Assembly: GCA_946482615.1 (NCBI GenBank)
Contig: CAMLSF010000049.1
Coordinates: forward strand, 1 to 23,045
Direction: 5' to 3'
Origin: an uncultured Chromatiaceae bacterium
GTDB taxonomy: Bacteria; Pseudomonadota; Gammaproteobacteria; Enterobacterales; Alteromonadaceae
Length of the DNA: 23,045 nucleotides
Below the pieces are notes generated by a model. That model was given only the letters and a program-made list of their open reading frames with translations, was not told where the DNA came from and made no database searches. Position numbers and translations under genes: made by a program. This document shows, piece after piece, positions 1 through 8,026 of this stretch (position 1 is its first letter; the number at the start of each line of letters is the position of its first letter).

Positions 1-2810
1 TCTTCACCAGCCACCGGAATTTTTTCACATAAAATCCAGTCTTTTTCATCAACCCAGTTTTGTGCGCCACCGGCTACAGTGCGGATAGGCACAATGTAAC
101 GACAGGAGGTCTGAGGTTTCACCGACGCAAAAATTGGCACAAAACCAAAGTTCAGCGCAGTTTCAATCAAGGCCTGCTGGTTATGTGGGTCGATGTCGGC
201 CGCTTCGTCGATGTAAATTGGAATACGGTATTTGCCGCGTTCACGTTCAGCCAGCAACTGACGGATAAACAACATACCGCACAATAACTTAATGGTGATA
301 CGGGTACCGTTGGAGCCTGCCGAGTCAATTTTGTCGAAAAACTCTATTTCACCAGCCCGGTTCACCACTTTAAAGCGGATATCAAACAAGTCAGATAAAG
401 TTAAACCACCTTTTTCGCTGGCTGCCTGAATTAAATAGTCCTTCGCCGCCTGCACTTCACGCTCATTGCTGCTGGCGTTTGGCGCTAATAAATCCAGTGT
501 ATCGCCTTGCTGATAAGCTTCTGAGGTGGTCAATATGGTATCGATATGGCCGACCAATAAAGCGCGGTCGACAATTTCAATTTTAAAATCCTGCAGGTTC
601 GAGATCTGATGCCGCCAGATGCCGCGGTTAAAGCTATTCAGCTCGCGGTGCAAACGGTTTAAGTCATCACGTAAACCTTTGAGCGTGGACGCTACTTCAG
701 TCAGCGCCACCCGGGCACGACGTTCAATGGCTTCACGTTCTTTATCCAGATGATGGAAAGCACTGATCAGTTTCTGGAACTTCAGTTCTTCATCGGATTC
801 AACTTCAAACTTGGTAATACCGGCGTTGAAGATAAACAAATAGGTATTTTTGATATTGACGTCGATGAGTTTCAGCTCATTACACTGCTTATTAAAGTCG
901 CGTAATACGTCGGCTAAGTTGTCAAAATCCAGAGTCACTTCAATAGGATAAGGTGTGACTTTGCCTGAATAAAAATCGAGCTGGAAGTCGATGCGCTCTT
1001 TTTTCTCCTGCTCAATCCGCTCGGCCTGACGTTTCAGTTGTTCCTGCTTATTGCCGACTAAGTTACGACGGTCAGACAGGGTAGAGGCCTTGTGCTGCAC
1101 TTCAGCCAACTGCTCCTGCAGCTTGTCTTCTTCAATTTCAAGTTCGGATTGCAAGGCTTGTTGCTCGGAACTTATCTCCAGCATTTGCTGGTAGCGGCCA
1201 AATTTTTTGATGTCTTCTTCGGCTTGTAATAAATCCTGATACAAACGGTCTTTTTCGCGGGTTTTACCGGCCAAATCACCAGCGACTGCCAGCTGTTGCT
1301 CCAGCGTATGTAAGGTTTGCTGCAGTGCATCAATTTGCTCTTTCAGCTGGATTTTATTCTCGAGGCTATTTTGCTCCACCGGCTGCAGGTGGTGCAGGTC
1401 AATGACGACACCAGGTAAATGCAATTTGCCTTGTTTAAAGCAATCGGCAATCTTCTCCAACTGCTCTGAAAACAGTGCATCATCCAGAATTTCGATATCA
1501 CCGCCACCAGTGGTAGAAAGTGACAACAAATCCGGGTTCAGAATGCGGGTAATTTGCTGCACTTCCGGCAGGCTTAAATCTTCGCGCAGACGGGAATACA
1601 GGTTAAATTCGAGGTTTTTCAGTTGCAGCTTTAAGCTTTGCAGCTGCTTGGCTGTCTGGCTTTTCTGATGCGCCAAAGTGGTAGCATTCACCTGACTGGC
1701 GCCTTGCAGGCTGTGGCTTAACTGCTCGTAGGCTGAACGTATATTGCTTAAGTTGGCTTGCAAGGTGGCTTCATTACTTAAGCTGAATTTTTGTGACAGA
1801 CCATCAAATTCACCAAACCATTGCTGCAGTTGCTGCTGACGGCCGGACAATTCTTTAATTTGGCCTACATACAAGCGCTGCCGCTCTTCCAGCTGATTTT
1901 TCTCTGCCAACAGACCGGTCAGTTGTTCGTTCAGAAGCTCCTGCTGATCGTCAAAGTAGCTGTGGAACTCAGTTAAAGCCACATCCAGCTTAGGCGCATA
2001 AGTCGCTAAACGGCCTTTGAGTACAGAGCGGTTGTCGAGCAGGCTTTCCAGTGCTGTGACTGCTTCCTGCTGGTTTTCCAGCGCTTTAAGTTCACGTCTG
2101 TCTTTATTGACCTTTTCAAAAGCGTTGTGCCAAACCTGATAAAAATCGACCTTAGGGTCGCCCAAATGCCGGGCAAATACCGGCAATAACAGCCGTTTGA
2201 CATCCTGAGCTGTCAGGCGGTGCAGGTTCAGAATACGGCGGAAAATATCTTTATAGACTGGTGCATCGGAGACATTGGCCAGTGGGATCATCCGCAGGTT
2301 AATACGGCTGTCAAAAGGTGTGGCACCACCTGTCAGCATGGCATTCAGTTCAGACTGTTTTAATTCAATAGGATCAAAACCTAAACCGCGCAAATGATGG
2401 TCCAGTTTGTTGTAGCGCACATAACTTTTGCCATCTAAATAATGGTTTAAATCCAGTTGGCCTTTGTAGCAAAAATATTGGAAAGCATAACCTGCAATTT
2501 TACCGCGGCCAGCTACCCCAATGACGACAGGGCCATCGGGTAAATTGGCTTCCAGCAGTATATAGCTTTGGTCTGTGCCGAAATAAAACTTCCGGGTTTC
2601 GTCTAAGTCGTGGCCGTCCCACTCCGTTAAGCGCAAATCGTTAATCAGCGGGAACTGCAGGGCGTTGATCACCGAACTTTTACCCGTATTATTCGGGGCG
2701 CAAATAGAGGAGGAGTCATCCAGCGGGATCACACATTTGGCATAACCTGCAGTGTTCAGAAGCGCCAGTTTGGTTAAGCCATAGAGTTGTTGTTTTTGTT
2801 GCTCAGACAT
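1..2810 (-). CDS. mksB: MksB/JetC-type SMC-like condensin ATPase (partial, C-terminus off the left edge)
   Basis: I translated this directly on the minus strand. It is open from an ATG at 2810 to the window edge, giving 936 codons without a stop. An ATP-binding segment lies near residues 38-46 (APNNTGKSS, a Walker A with Ala in the usual first Gly position). A long Gln/Glu/Leu-rich coiled coil follows. A signature-like segment (SAGSNGTR, near residues 830-837) and a Walker B (IYIDEAADID, Asp868-Glu869) come last. This head/coiled-coil/head order is that of the MukB-like ATPases of MksBEF and Wadjet (JetABCD). The protein should dimerise, bind the kleisin encoded by the first gene of the operon, and extrude or clamp DNA. 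Its start overlaps the end of mksE by 8 bp, so translation is probably coupled. Because the Walker B is already present, only a short C-terminus should be missing. A possible nuclease subunit (MksG/JetD) would lie outside the window. Confidence 0.88.
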   Translation of the reverse strand, partial: MSEQQKQQLYGLTKLALLNTAGYAKCVIPLDDSSSICAPNNTGKSSVINALQFPLINDLRLTEWDGHDLDETRKFYFGTDQSYILLEANLPDGPVVIGVAGRGKIAGYAFQYFCYKGQLDLNHYLDGKSYVRYNKLDHHLRGLGFDPIELKQSELNAMLTGGATPFDSRINLRMIPLANVSDAPVYKDIFRRILNLHRLTAQDVKRLLLPVFARHLGDPKVDFYQVWHNAFEKVNKDRRELKALENQQEAVTALESLLDNRSVLKGRLATYAPKLDVALTEFHSYFDDQQELLNEQLTGLLAEKNQLEERQRLYVGQIKELSGRQQQLQQWFGEFDGLSQKFSLSNEATLQANLSNIRSAYEQLSHSLQGASQVNATTLAHQKSQTAKQLQSLKLQLKNLEFNLYSRLREDLSLPEVQQITRILNPDLLSLSTTGGGDIEILDDALFSEQLEKIADCFKQGKLHLPGVVIDLHHLQPVEQNSLENKIQLKEQIDALQQTLHTLEQQLAVAGDLAGKTREKDRLYQDLLQAEEDIKKFGRYQQMLEISSEQQALQSELEIEEDKLQEQLAEVQHKASTLSDRRNLVGNKQEQLKRQAERIEQEKKERIDFQLDFYSGKVTPYPIEVTLDFDNLADVLRDFNKQCNELKLIDVNIKNTYLFIFNAGITKFEVESDEELKFQKLISAFHHLDKEREAIERRARVALTEVASTLKGLRDDLNRLHRELNSFNRGIWRHQISNLQDFKIEIVDRALLVGHIDTILTTSEAYQQGDTLDLLAPNASSNEREVQAAKDYLIQAASEKGGLTLSDLFDIRFKVVNRAGEIEFFDKIDSAGSNGTRITIKLLCGMLFIRQLLAERERGKYRIPIYIDEAADIDPHNQQALIETALNFGFVPIFASVKPQTSCRYIVPIRTVAGGAQNWVDEKDWILCEKIPVAGE

Positions 2811-3351
2811 CGGCTTGCTCCTCTGTTACCGCGCTGTGATCCACATCCATCAGCGCGTCTAAATACCGATACACAGGGGATAGTAATTTGATGTTATCGC
2901 CGCTGGGCCGGGCCAGGCCATAACGTAATAAACGGTTGGCGATTTCACGTTTCATGTCGGTGACTGAGAAAATTTCCAGTTGCTCAAATAAATGGTATTG
3001 CTGCTGCAGCAACTGGCCCCAGATTTCTGTAGTGATTTCATGTTCAAACAAAGCCCGCAGCGGGTCCTGGCCTTTGTCGGCATAAAACTCTACCAGAGCA
3101 AAAAGCGTCAACGCAAAGAGCCGGGAAATTTTACCCATGCTGGCGGTGGCATCATCCACTTCAAAATAAAAGAAACCACGGCTGTCACGTTTGAGCGTAT
3201 TGCCCAAGGCACCAAATAAGGCCGTATAGGAATCTTCCTGCTGATCCAGTTCCTGCCATAAGGCAAAATCCTGTTCGCTGATATGGTAACCGTTCGACAG
3301 TTTTTTACTGATCTCAGCCAGTTGGGTCAGTTCATCTAAATTTAATTGCAT
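2803..3351 (-). CDS. mksE: MksE/JetB-like condensin accessory subunit
   Basis: A 182-residue acidic, soluble, mainly helical protein with no signal peptide or membrane segment. In MukBEF-like complexes the middle gene encodes a winged-helix KITE-type subunit that binds the kleisin and tunes the ATPase. Its size, its place between the kleisin and ATPase genes, and segments such as the C-terminal region ending in a predicted helix (LLSPVYRYLDALM) agree with MksE. The ATG directly abuts the stop codon of mksF with no spacer, and its own end overlaps mksB by 8 bp. The three subunits therefore look stoichiometrically coupled. Identification rests on context and overall resemblance rather than on a diagnostic motif. 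Confidence 0.8.
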   Translation of the reverse strand: MQLNLDELTQLAEISKKLSNGYHISEQDFALWQELDQQEDSYTALFGALGNTLKRDSRGFFYFEVDDATASMGKISRLFALTLFALVEFYADKGQDPLRALFEHEITTEIWGQLLQQQYHLFEQLEIFSVTDMKREIANRLLRYGLARPSGDNIKLLSPVYRYLDALMDVDHSAVTEEQADV

Positions 3352-4596
3352 TTATAAAGTCCCGGCTTCGCTGCTTTGAAAAGGGTGTAAGGTCAGCTTA
3401 TAGCCATTGAGTGTCAATTCGGTGTGGTGTTCGCTGTGCTCTAAGCTCAGCTCGTCCGAGCGTGATAATTCCTGATACAAAAACAGCATTTCGTCCACTG
3501 GTAATTCAGGGTAACTCTCGGCCAGCCAACGACTTAAATCCGGCAGTTTTTTCAGCGTTTTAGCTTTGTGCACTACATCTTTCAGTTCTGGCACCTGCAT
3601 CAGCATACTGTGATTACTCAGAATTTCTTCCGGCAGCTGATAAGCATCATGTTCGTACTGACACAGCTCGGCCATATAACTGGTGATTTGATTGGCAGAA
3701 CCTAAGGAGAAACGCTGACTGTCAGAACTGATGGCAGGGACTAAAGGTTCTAAGGTCAAATCTATGCCTTTTTTCCGCATCTGGCCTAACAAGAAACTGG
3801 CGTTACGGGATAACAAGGTGTTACGACGCAGCTCGTCCCGCAGTGGCATTAGTAAGTCGGCACAACGGCTTAAACTTTCACGACCCACCTGATTCATTTC
3901 AATCAAGCGGGTGCGTAGCTGAATAAGAGTTTCTTTTTCAGTGTTCAGTGTGCCTGTCACTTCAATAATTTGCAGTAAATCGCTGAGCATAGCCTCCACA
4001 GCAGAGACGGTGAGCTGGAAAGGGCCATTGATATCGACCAGTGCTAATACCGGGTCTATGTAGTCATCAAAAGCATCCATCACAGCTGCATAACGCCGTG
4101 CCAGGCTCAACTTGCCTTCGTCTGCTTTGGCGCGTTCCACTAAAGATAAAATCGCACTTTCGTTTTGGCCAAAATGTTTCAGTACCTCACGGATCCGTTC
4201 GTCCATAGCTCTGGAAAAACGCCGCAATTCGCTGCTGTCACGGTTATGCGCCGCTTCCTGCATCCGTTCAGACAAACGTTTCAGTTCCAGAATACGGCTT
4301 TCAATATCGGTGGCAAGGCCCAACTGCTGTTCCTGCATCAGTTGCTGAGCAAATTCCAATACTGAACCATTGAGCTCCAGCTGGCTGGATTTAGCCAATG
4401 GGATCAGAATTTCCAGTTGTAACAGACGCTGGGCTTCACGAAACACCTGCTCACTGCTCATACCGCTGTTGTGGCGCAGGATCAGATGTTGTACATCCTG
4501 AAAACTGAAGTTGCCGCTGGCACTTCGTTCAACCAACTGCTCAATGACAGTCCAGTGCTCATCTAAGCAGCGGATAATTTTACGTGGCGCTATCAT
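3352..4596 (-). CDS. mksF: MksF/JetA-like kleisin subunit of a MukBEF-like condensin
   Basis: A 414-residue soluble protein, first gene of the minus-strand operon. The N-terminal ~100 residues look like a winged helix (a segment around FSFQDVQHLILRHNSGM). A helical, charged middle region follows (ILELKRLSERMQEAAHNRD and beyond), then a C-terminal region with a second likely winged helix. This is the plan of MukF/MksF kleisins, which bridge the two ATPase heads of MksB. The start is supported by an AGGA Shine-Dalgarno a few bases upstream of ATG 4596. The gene diverges from nhaD across 136 bp, so its promoter lies in 4597-4732. With mksE and mksB it forms a MksBEF chromosome-organising complex or the first three genes of a Wadjet anti-plasmid system; the window cannot decide which. 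Confidence 0.82.
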   Translation of the reverse strand: MIAPRKIIRCLDEHWTVIEQLVERSASGNFSFQDVQHLILRHNSGMSSEQVFREAQRLLQLEILIPLAKSSQLELNGSVLEFAQQLMQEQQLGLATDIESRILELKRLSERMQEAAHNRDSSELRRFSRAMDERIREVLKHFGQNESAILSLVERAKADEGKLSLARRYAAVMDAFDDYIDPVLALVDINGPFQLTVSAVEAMLSDLLQIIEVTGTLNTEKETLIQLRTRLIEMNQVGRESLSRCADLLMPLRDELRRNTLLSRNASFLLGQMRKKGIDLTLEPLVPAISSDSQRFSLGSANQITSYMAELCQYEHDAYQLPEEILSNHSMLMQVPELKDVVHKAKTLKKLPDLSRWLAESYPELPVDEMLFLYQELSRSDELSLEHSEHHTELTLNGYKLTLHPFQSSEAGTL

Positions 4597-4642
4597 TTGT
4601 CCTTTCTTTTCATGCTTATCATAAATATTTCACAAATGTGAC

Positions 4643-4690
4643 TTGCCAGGGTAGAGGCAACTGGCATGGGCTGATAGAATACCACCCCGC
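4643..4690 (+). promoter_or_regulatory. Candidate structured leader RNA of nhaD
   Basis: The nhaD upstream region is dense in self-complementary blocks. TGCCAG (4644-4649) pairs with CTGGCA (4661-4666). GGTA in that loop (4650-4653) can pair with TACC (4680-4683), and GGG (4668-4670) faces CCCC (4685-4688), so a compact pseudoknot is possible. TTGCC (4643-4647) can alternatively pair with GGCAA (4656-4660). GC-rich conserved-looking blocks separated by short A-rich linkers, just ahead of a cation antiporter gene, resemble a small riboswitch. Ion-sensing (Li+ or Na+) riboswitch classes are known upstream of Na+/H+ antiporter genes. I cannot match this to a consensus from memory, so the class is a guess. 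Confidence 0.4.
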
Positions 4691-4732
4691 AAATTCCTTC
4701 CTTTTCCACAACAATAAAGCTGGTACTACATC

Positions 4733-5980
4733 ATGTTAAGCGCAGTAATTTTGGCTCTGGTGGCAATAGCCTTTGTGATGATCGTTATAGAGGATATTAT
4801 CCACGTAAACAAGGCAAAAACGACACTTTTTTTCGGTACTCTTTGCTGGATCCTCGCTTTTATTTTTCCAATGCACGGTGCTACAAGTGCCGAAATCAGT
4901 GACCAGTTGAATCATAACTTATTAGAAATAGCTACTTTGTGGTTATTTTTGATGTCAACTATGACTTTTGTTGCTTATCTTAATAGCAAAGGCTTTATTT
5001 CTCAGGTGGTACAGCGTTTGTTACCTGCTGAATTATCAGAACGCCGGCTGATGTTTATCATCGCGGTATTCGCTTTTATTTTCTCGTCTTTTGCCGACAA
5101 CGTAACTGCCACGCTGGTGGCTATTGCGGTGATCAGCAGCATCAAGCTGGAAGTAAAAAAACGTATTCAGTACGCCACCTTGATTATTTTTGCGGTGAAC
5201 AGTGGCGGTGTGTCTTTAATCACGGGTGACGTAACGACGCTGATGTTCTTTTTAGCCGGCAAAGTGACCATAGCTAACTTACTACTGTTAATTTTACCTT
5301 CGTTATTTGCCGTAGCCGTGCTGGCGATTTTGTTATCGCGCAAAATGAAAGGCCGTATCGTTCTGGAAAAATCACCTAAACCTATTGAAAAAGCAGACAT
5401 TGTGATTGCTGTTATTTTTGCTTCGACCATAGGCTCAACGCTGCTGTTTAATATTCTGTTCCAGATCCCTCCTGTGTTGACCTTTTTGTTTGGTTTAGGT
5501 GTGATGTTTCTCTCTGCTCAGTATCTGCTGCGGAAGAAAGCCGGTGTGAACATACTGAGCTACATTCGTGAAGTTGAGTTTGATACCTTGTTGTTTTTCT
5601 TAGGTGTTTTACTTCTGGTTGGCATTATGAAAGAAATAGGCGTGCTGACTAATATCACCCATCTGTATCAGTATTTAGAGCCGGTACAGGCCAATTACCT
5701 GATGGGTTTAATGTCTGCGCTGATTGATAACGTGCCTTTAACTGCCGCTTTATTAAAAGCAGATTTAACCATGACCACAGCGGAATGGCTGACCTTAACC
5801 TATGCCACTGGTGTAGGTGGTTCTATTCTGATCATAGGTTCAGCGGCCGGTATTATCGCCATGAGTAAAGTCAAAGAGCTGACCTTTGGCACTTACTTTA
5901 AAATGGCAGGTTACCTGCTGGGCTGTTACAGCCTGGGTTATGCAGGCGTTTATCTGGTTGGCCAGACCTTTTTATCCTGA
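4733..5980 (+). CDS. nhaD: NhaD-type Na+/H+ antiporter
   Basis: A 415-residue hydrophobic protein with about 12 predicted membrane helices starting at residue 1, of the ion transporter (IT) superfamily. NhaD proteins exchange cytoplasmic Na+ (or Li+) for external H+ across the inner membrane, giving salt and alkali tolerance in marine and soda-lake bacteria. Visible family features are two helix-break acidic motifs in the two halves (SSFADNVTATL and LIDNVPLTAALL) and a Gly-rich stretch near the C-terminus (TGVGGSILIIGSAAG). The Asp-Asn pairs are the probable ion-binding residues. The ATG is preceded by only a weak Shine-Dalgarno, which would suit control by the leader RNA. The gene is monocistronic and divergent from mksF. 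Confidence 0.93.
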   Translation: MLSAVILALVAIAFVMIVIEDIIHVNKAKTTLFFGTLCWILAFIFPMHGATSAEISDQLNHNLLEIATLWLFLMSTMTFVAYLNSKGFISQVVQRLLPAELSERRLMFIIAVFAFIFSSFADNVTATLVAIAVISSIKLEVKKRIQYATLIIFAVNSGGVSLITGDVTTLMFFLAGKVTIANLLLLILPSLFAVAVLAILLSRKMKGRIVLEKSPKPIEKADIVIAVIFASTIGSTLLFNILFQIPPVLTFLFGLGVMFLSAQYLLRKKAGVNILSYIREVEFDTLLFFLGVLLLVGIMKEIGVLTNITHLYQYLEPVQANYLMGLMSALIDNVPLTAALLKADLTMTTAEWLTLTYATGVGGSILIIGSAAGIIAMSKVKELTFGTYFKMAGYLLGCYSLGYAGVYLVGQTFLS

Positions 5981-6116
5981 GGTCCAACACAGGCTTGATT
6001 TGTCGCCGTTTTTTGTAATTAAATTACATAAAACGGCAAAAGACGGCTAAACGGCTATTGCCTTTTGAAAAAAAGTCACTTAAGCTCAGCGCCGTCAATC
6101 ATACGTGATTATGAGA
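5981..6116. other. Intergenic segment with a long dyad between nhaD and the ERIC repeat
   Basis: No gene is seen here. It contains an inverted repeat at 6005-6037: GCCGTTTT (6005-6012) with AAAACGGC (6030-6037), enclosing a perfect inner palindrome GTAATT-A-AATTAC (6015-6027). There is no T-run after it on the plus strand, so it is not a standard rho-independent terminator. It could be an operator or a weak terminator. A second weak stem, GGCAA (6035-6039) with TTGCC (6058-6062), is followed by TTTT and might end nhaD transcription. No convincing promoter for lysC was found, although it would be expected here or inside the ERIC repeat. Confidence 0.4.
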
Positions 6117-6242
6117 TACCTGACGTAATTGGAGTTGCAGCGCGACGACAAGTGCGCGAGTTCCCGGGAGCATAGTAGTCCTATGTGACTGGGGCGAGGG
6201 CACGCAGTCAACAAAGCTGTGGCTCTAGGAGCGACGGGTATA
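6117..6242 (+). repeat. ERIC-like intergenic repeat, full-length copy 1
   Basis: A 126-bp element running from TACC to GGGTATA. It matches the enterobacterial repetitive intergenic consensus as I remember it: the arm GGAGTTGCAG, a central hairpin built on CATAG/CTATG, the block TGACTGGGGCGAG, and a right arm GCAGTCAACAAAGCTG. The termini are near-inverted repeats (ATACC and GGTAT). The central 35 bp (6163-6197) match copy 2 (18728-18762, reverse strand) at 34 of 35 positions. It ends 2 nt before the lysine riboswitch aptamer, so it is probably transcribed as part of the lysC leader or carries the promoter. Confidence 0.85.
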
Positions 6243-6244
6243 GA

Positions 6245-6410
6245 CCAGAAGAGGAGCGTTAACCAGGTAGAACATCTCAGGCTGCTACAAGCCGCAGGAT
6301 GTTTGAGGGGGATTAACGCCGAGAATCAAAGGCTGTAGCGGCCAATGGTTCGGTTGTTAAGGCTGAATCCTTACGACTGTCACCTGTTTTTTGTGGTGGA
6401 GAGCTTCTGG
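6245..6410 (+). promoter_or_regulatory. Lysine riboswitch (L box) aptamer
   Basis: A perfect 7-bp P1 helix, CCAGAAG (6245-6251) with CTTCTGG (6404-6410), closes a 166-nt element. Inside it are L-box landmarks in order: AGAGGAGCG after P1, GGTAGAAC, GGGGATTAACGCCGA, GGTTCGGTTGTTAAGGCTGA, and ACTGTCACC with TGGTGGAGAGC near the 3' side. The length and block order match the lysine riboswitch family, and the next gene encodes a lysine-sensitive aspartokinase, the classic target. Lysine binding should stabilise P1 and lower lysC expression. Confidence 0.92.
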
Positions 6411-6487
6411 CCTTTGTGTGTCTGTGATCGGCCGTGTGCAGCATTATGCCTGCATGACAGCTTTATTTACTGCCTGCAAATGCCATG

Positions 6488-6518
6488 CTCTGCCTTATGA
6501 CTTTTTGAATAAGGAGAG
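6488..6518 (+). promoter_or_regulatory. Ribosome-binding-site sequestering hairpin of lysC (riboswitch expression platform)
   Basis: CCTTAT (6493-6498) pairs with ATAAGG (6509-6514). CTCT (6488-6491) pairs with AGAG (6515-6518), leaving one bulged G. The 3' arm contains the lysC Shine-Dalgarno AAGGAG (6511-6516), 8 bases before ATG 6525. This implies control at translation initiation, as for E. coli lysC. The left arm GCTCT (6487-6491) could instead pair with AGAGC (6400-6404) next to P1, which would be a possible anti-sequestering switch. No intrinsic terminator with a good T-run was seen in 6411-6524. Confidence 0.65.
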
Positions 6519-6524
6519 ACTCGA

Positions 6525-7871
6525 ATGTCTAATCAACTTATCGTCGCCAAATTTGGCGGAACTTCAGTGGCCGATTTCCCGGCTATGTCCCGTTGTGCTG
6601 ACATAGTGTTAGCTGATCCTAATATCCGTCTGGTTGCCGTCAGTGCCAGTTCAGGCGTGACCAATTTATTGGTCGATATCACCAAACAAACCGAAGTTCA
6701 GGCCCGTTATGCATCCTTTGAAGGTATAGAGCGTATCACTCTGGCTGTGCTGAACGCACTTCAGCACCCTGAAGTTGTGGCGGCGCAAATCAATACCTTA
6801 TTGGCCGATTTACGAAACCTGATTGAGACAGGTGGCGCTGTGTATTCTGGCGCACACAAAGATTTGATCCAGTCTTTTGGTGAGCGGTTAAGTTCGGTGT
6901 TATTTACCCAGGTTTTAGTGGAACGTGGTGCAGCGGCTTTGTGTTTTGACGTACGCCGTGTACTGCGTACTGACAGCCGTTTTGGCAAAGGCGAACCGCA
7001 AATTGCAGCCATTGCAGAACTGGCACAAACTCATTTACAACCTCTGTTGTCTGAGCAGATTGTGGTCACTCAGGGCTTTATTGGTGCTGATGAAGCAGGG
7101 CAAACCACCACTTTAGGCCGTGGCGGCTCTGACTACAGTGCAGCCTTGTTAGGTGAAGCCTTAAATGCACATATAGTTCAAATCTGGACTGATGTGGTCG
7201 GAATTTTCACCACAGATCCACGTTTAACCTCTGATGCCCGTTGTATCAATGAAATCAGCTTTGATGAAGCGGCCGAAATGGCTACTTTTGGCGCCAAAGT
7301 TTTGCACCCAGCTACCTTAATTCCGGCGATGCGCCGTAATATCAAGGTGTTTGTTGGTTCCAGCCGGGAGCCACAAGCAGGTGGCACCTGGATCGCCAAA
7401 ACAGTGGAACATAGACCAGCGTACCGCGCCATCGCCTTGCGTAAATCCCAGACGCTGATCACGGTAAAAAGCCCGGAAATGTTGCATGCTGCAGGCTTTT
7501 TGGCCCGGGTTTTTGATATTTTAAGCCGTCATCAGATTTCAGTTGATTTAGTCACCACCTCGGAAATTTCTGTGGCTTTAACGCTGGACGAGTCCGCCGG
7601 CAGTGCTTTTAGTTCTGCGATAGAACCAGCCCTGGATGAACTAAAAAGCTTTTGTGAAGTGACAGTGGAGCAGGGCTTAAGTCTGGTGGCCGTCATAGGT
7701 AATCATCTGCACAGCACCAAAGGAGTAACGGGTGAGCTGTTCAGCGCTTTAGAGCAAATTAATATGCGGCTGATTTGTCACGGCGCTTCACGGCATAACC
7801 TGTGCTTTTTAGTGCAGGATGCGTCAGCTGCTGCAGTGGTCAAAGAGTTACATCAGACTTTATTTAATTAA
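6525..7871 (+). CDS. lysC: Lysine-sensitive aspartokinase III
   Basis: 448 residues, close to the 449 of E. coli LysC and strongly similar throughout. It phosphorylates aspartate, the first step of the aspartate-family pathway to lysine, diaminopimelate, threonine and methionine. The kinase domain starts with KFGGTSVAD (about residues 9-17) and contains TTLGRGGSDY (the nucleotide/aspartate site) and MATFGAKVLHP. Two ACT domains occupy about residues 305-448. The lysine-binding segment MLHAAGFLARVF starts at Met319, and SVDLVTTSEVSVAL-type residues follow. One position that is Ser in E. coli (Ser321) is Ala here. The start is fixed by AAGGAG upstream of ATG. The upstream riboswitch adds lysine control of expression to feedback inhibition of the enzyme. 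There is no fused homoserine dehydrogenase. Confidence 0.97.
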   Translation: MSNQLIVAKFGGTSVADFPAMSRCADIVLADPNIRLVAVSASSGVTNLLVDITKQTEVQARYASFEGIERITLAVLNALQHPEVVAAQINTLLADLRNLIETGGAVYSGAHKDLIQSFGERLSSVLFTQVLVERGAAALCFDVRRVLRTDSRFGKGEPQIAAIAELAQTHLQPLLSEQIVVTQGFIGADEAGQTTTLGRGGSDYSAALLGEALNAHIVQIWTDVVGIFTTDPRLTSDARCINEISFDEAAEMATFGAKVLHPATLIPAMRRNIKVFVGSSREPQAGGTWIAKTVEHRPAYRAIALRKSQTLITVKSPEMLHAAGFLARVFDILSRHQISVDLVTTSEISVALTLDESAGSAFSSAIEPALDELKSFCEVTVEQGLSLVAVIGNHLHSTKGVTGELFSALEQINMRLICHGASRHNLCFLVQDASAAAVVKELHQTLFN

Positions 7872-7886
7872 TTTCAGTCGCTCCCT

Positions 7887-7921
7887 GGTACAGGCGGGGT
7901 CGTTTGACCCTGCCTTGTACC
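7887..7921 (+). terminator. Probable lysC terminator hairpin
   Basis: GGTACA-GGCGGGGTC pairs with GACCCTGCC-TTGTACC around a GTTT loop, a stem of about 15 bp with one bulge and one G-T wobble. It lies 16 bp after the lysC stop. The T5 run (7935-7939) is about 13 nt from the stem, so it is not a canonical intrinsic terminator. Confidence 0.5.
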
Positions 7922-8026
7922 TGCTGGTTTAAACTTTTTCTGTGAGAAATCAGCAATACGGGACACGCCGAACTATGTTGTTCCGGTTAGACTAAGTCAC
8001 TTCTTCAGTCAGCTAAGGAATGACAG

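Noticed and set aside
60..1668. Short plus-strand ORFs (75 and 88 codons) near the left end
   Set aside because: They are antisense to mksB, which carries Walker A, signature and Walker B motifs in one continuous frame.
4630..4641. CRP-like site between mksF and nhaD
   Set aside because: The half-sites TCACA-AA-TGTGA are in the reverse order and at the wrong spacing compared with the CRP consensus (TGTGA-N6-TCACA).
6411..6524. Intrinsic terminator as the riboswitch expression platform
   Set aside because: The only T-run (6502-6506) lies in the loop of the Shine-Dalgarno hairpin and is not preceded by a stable GC-rich stem.
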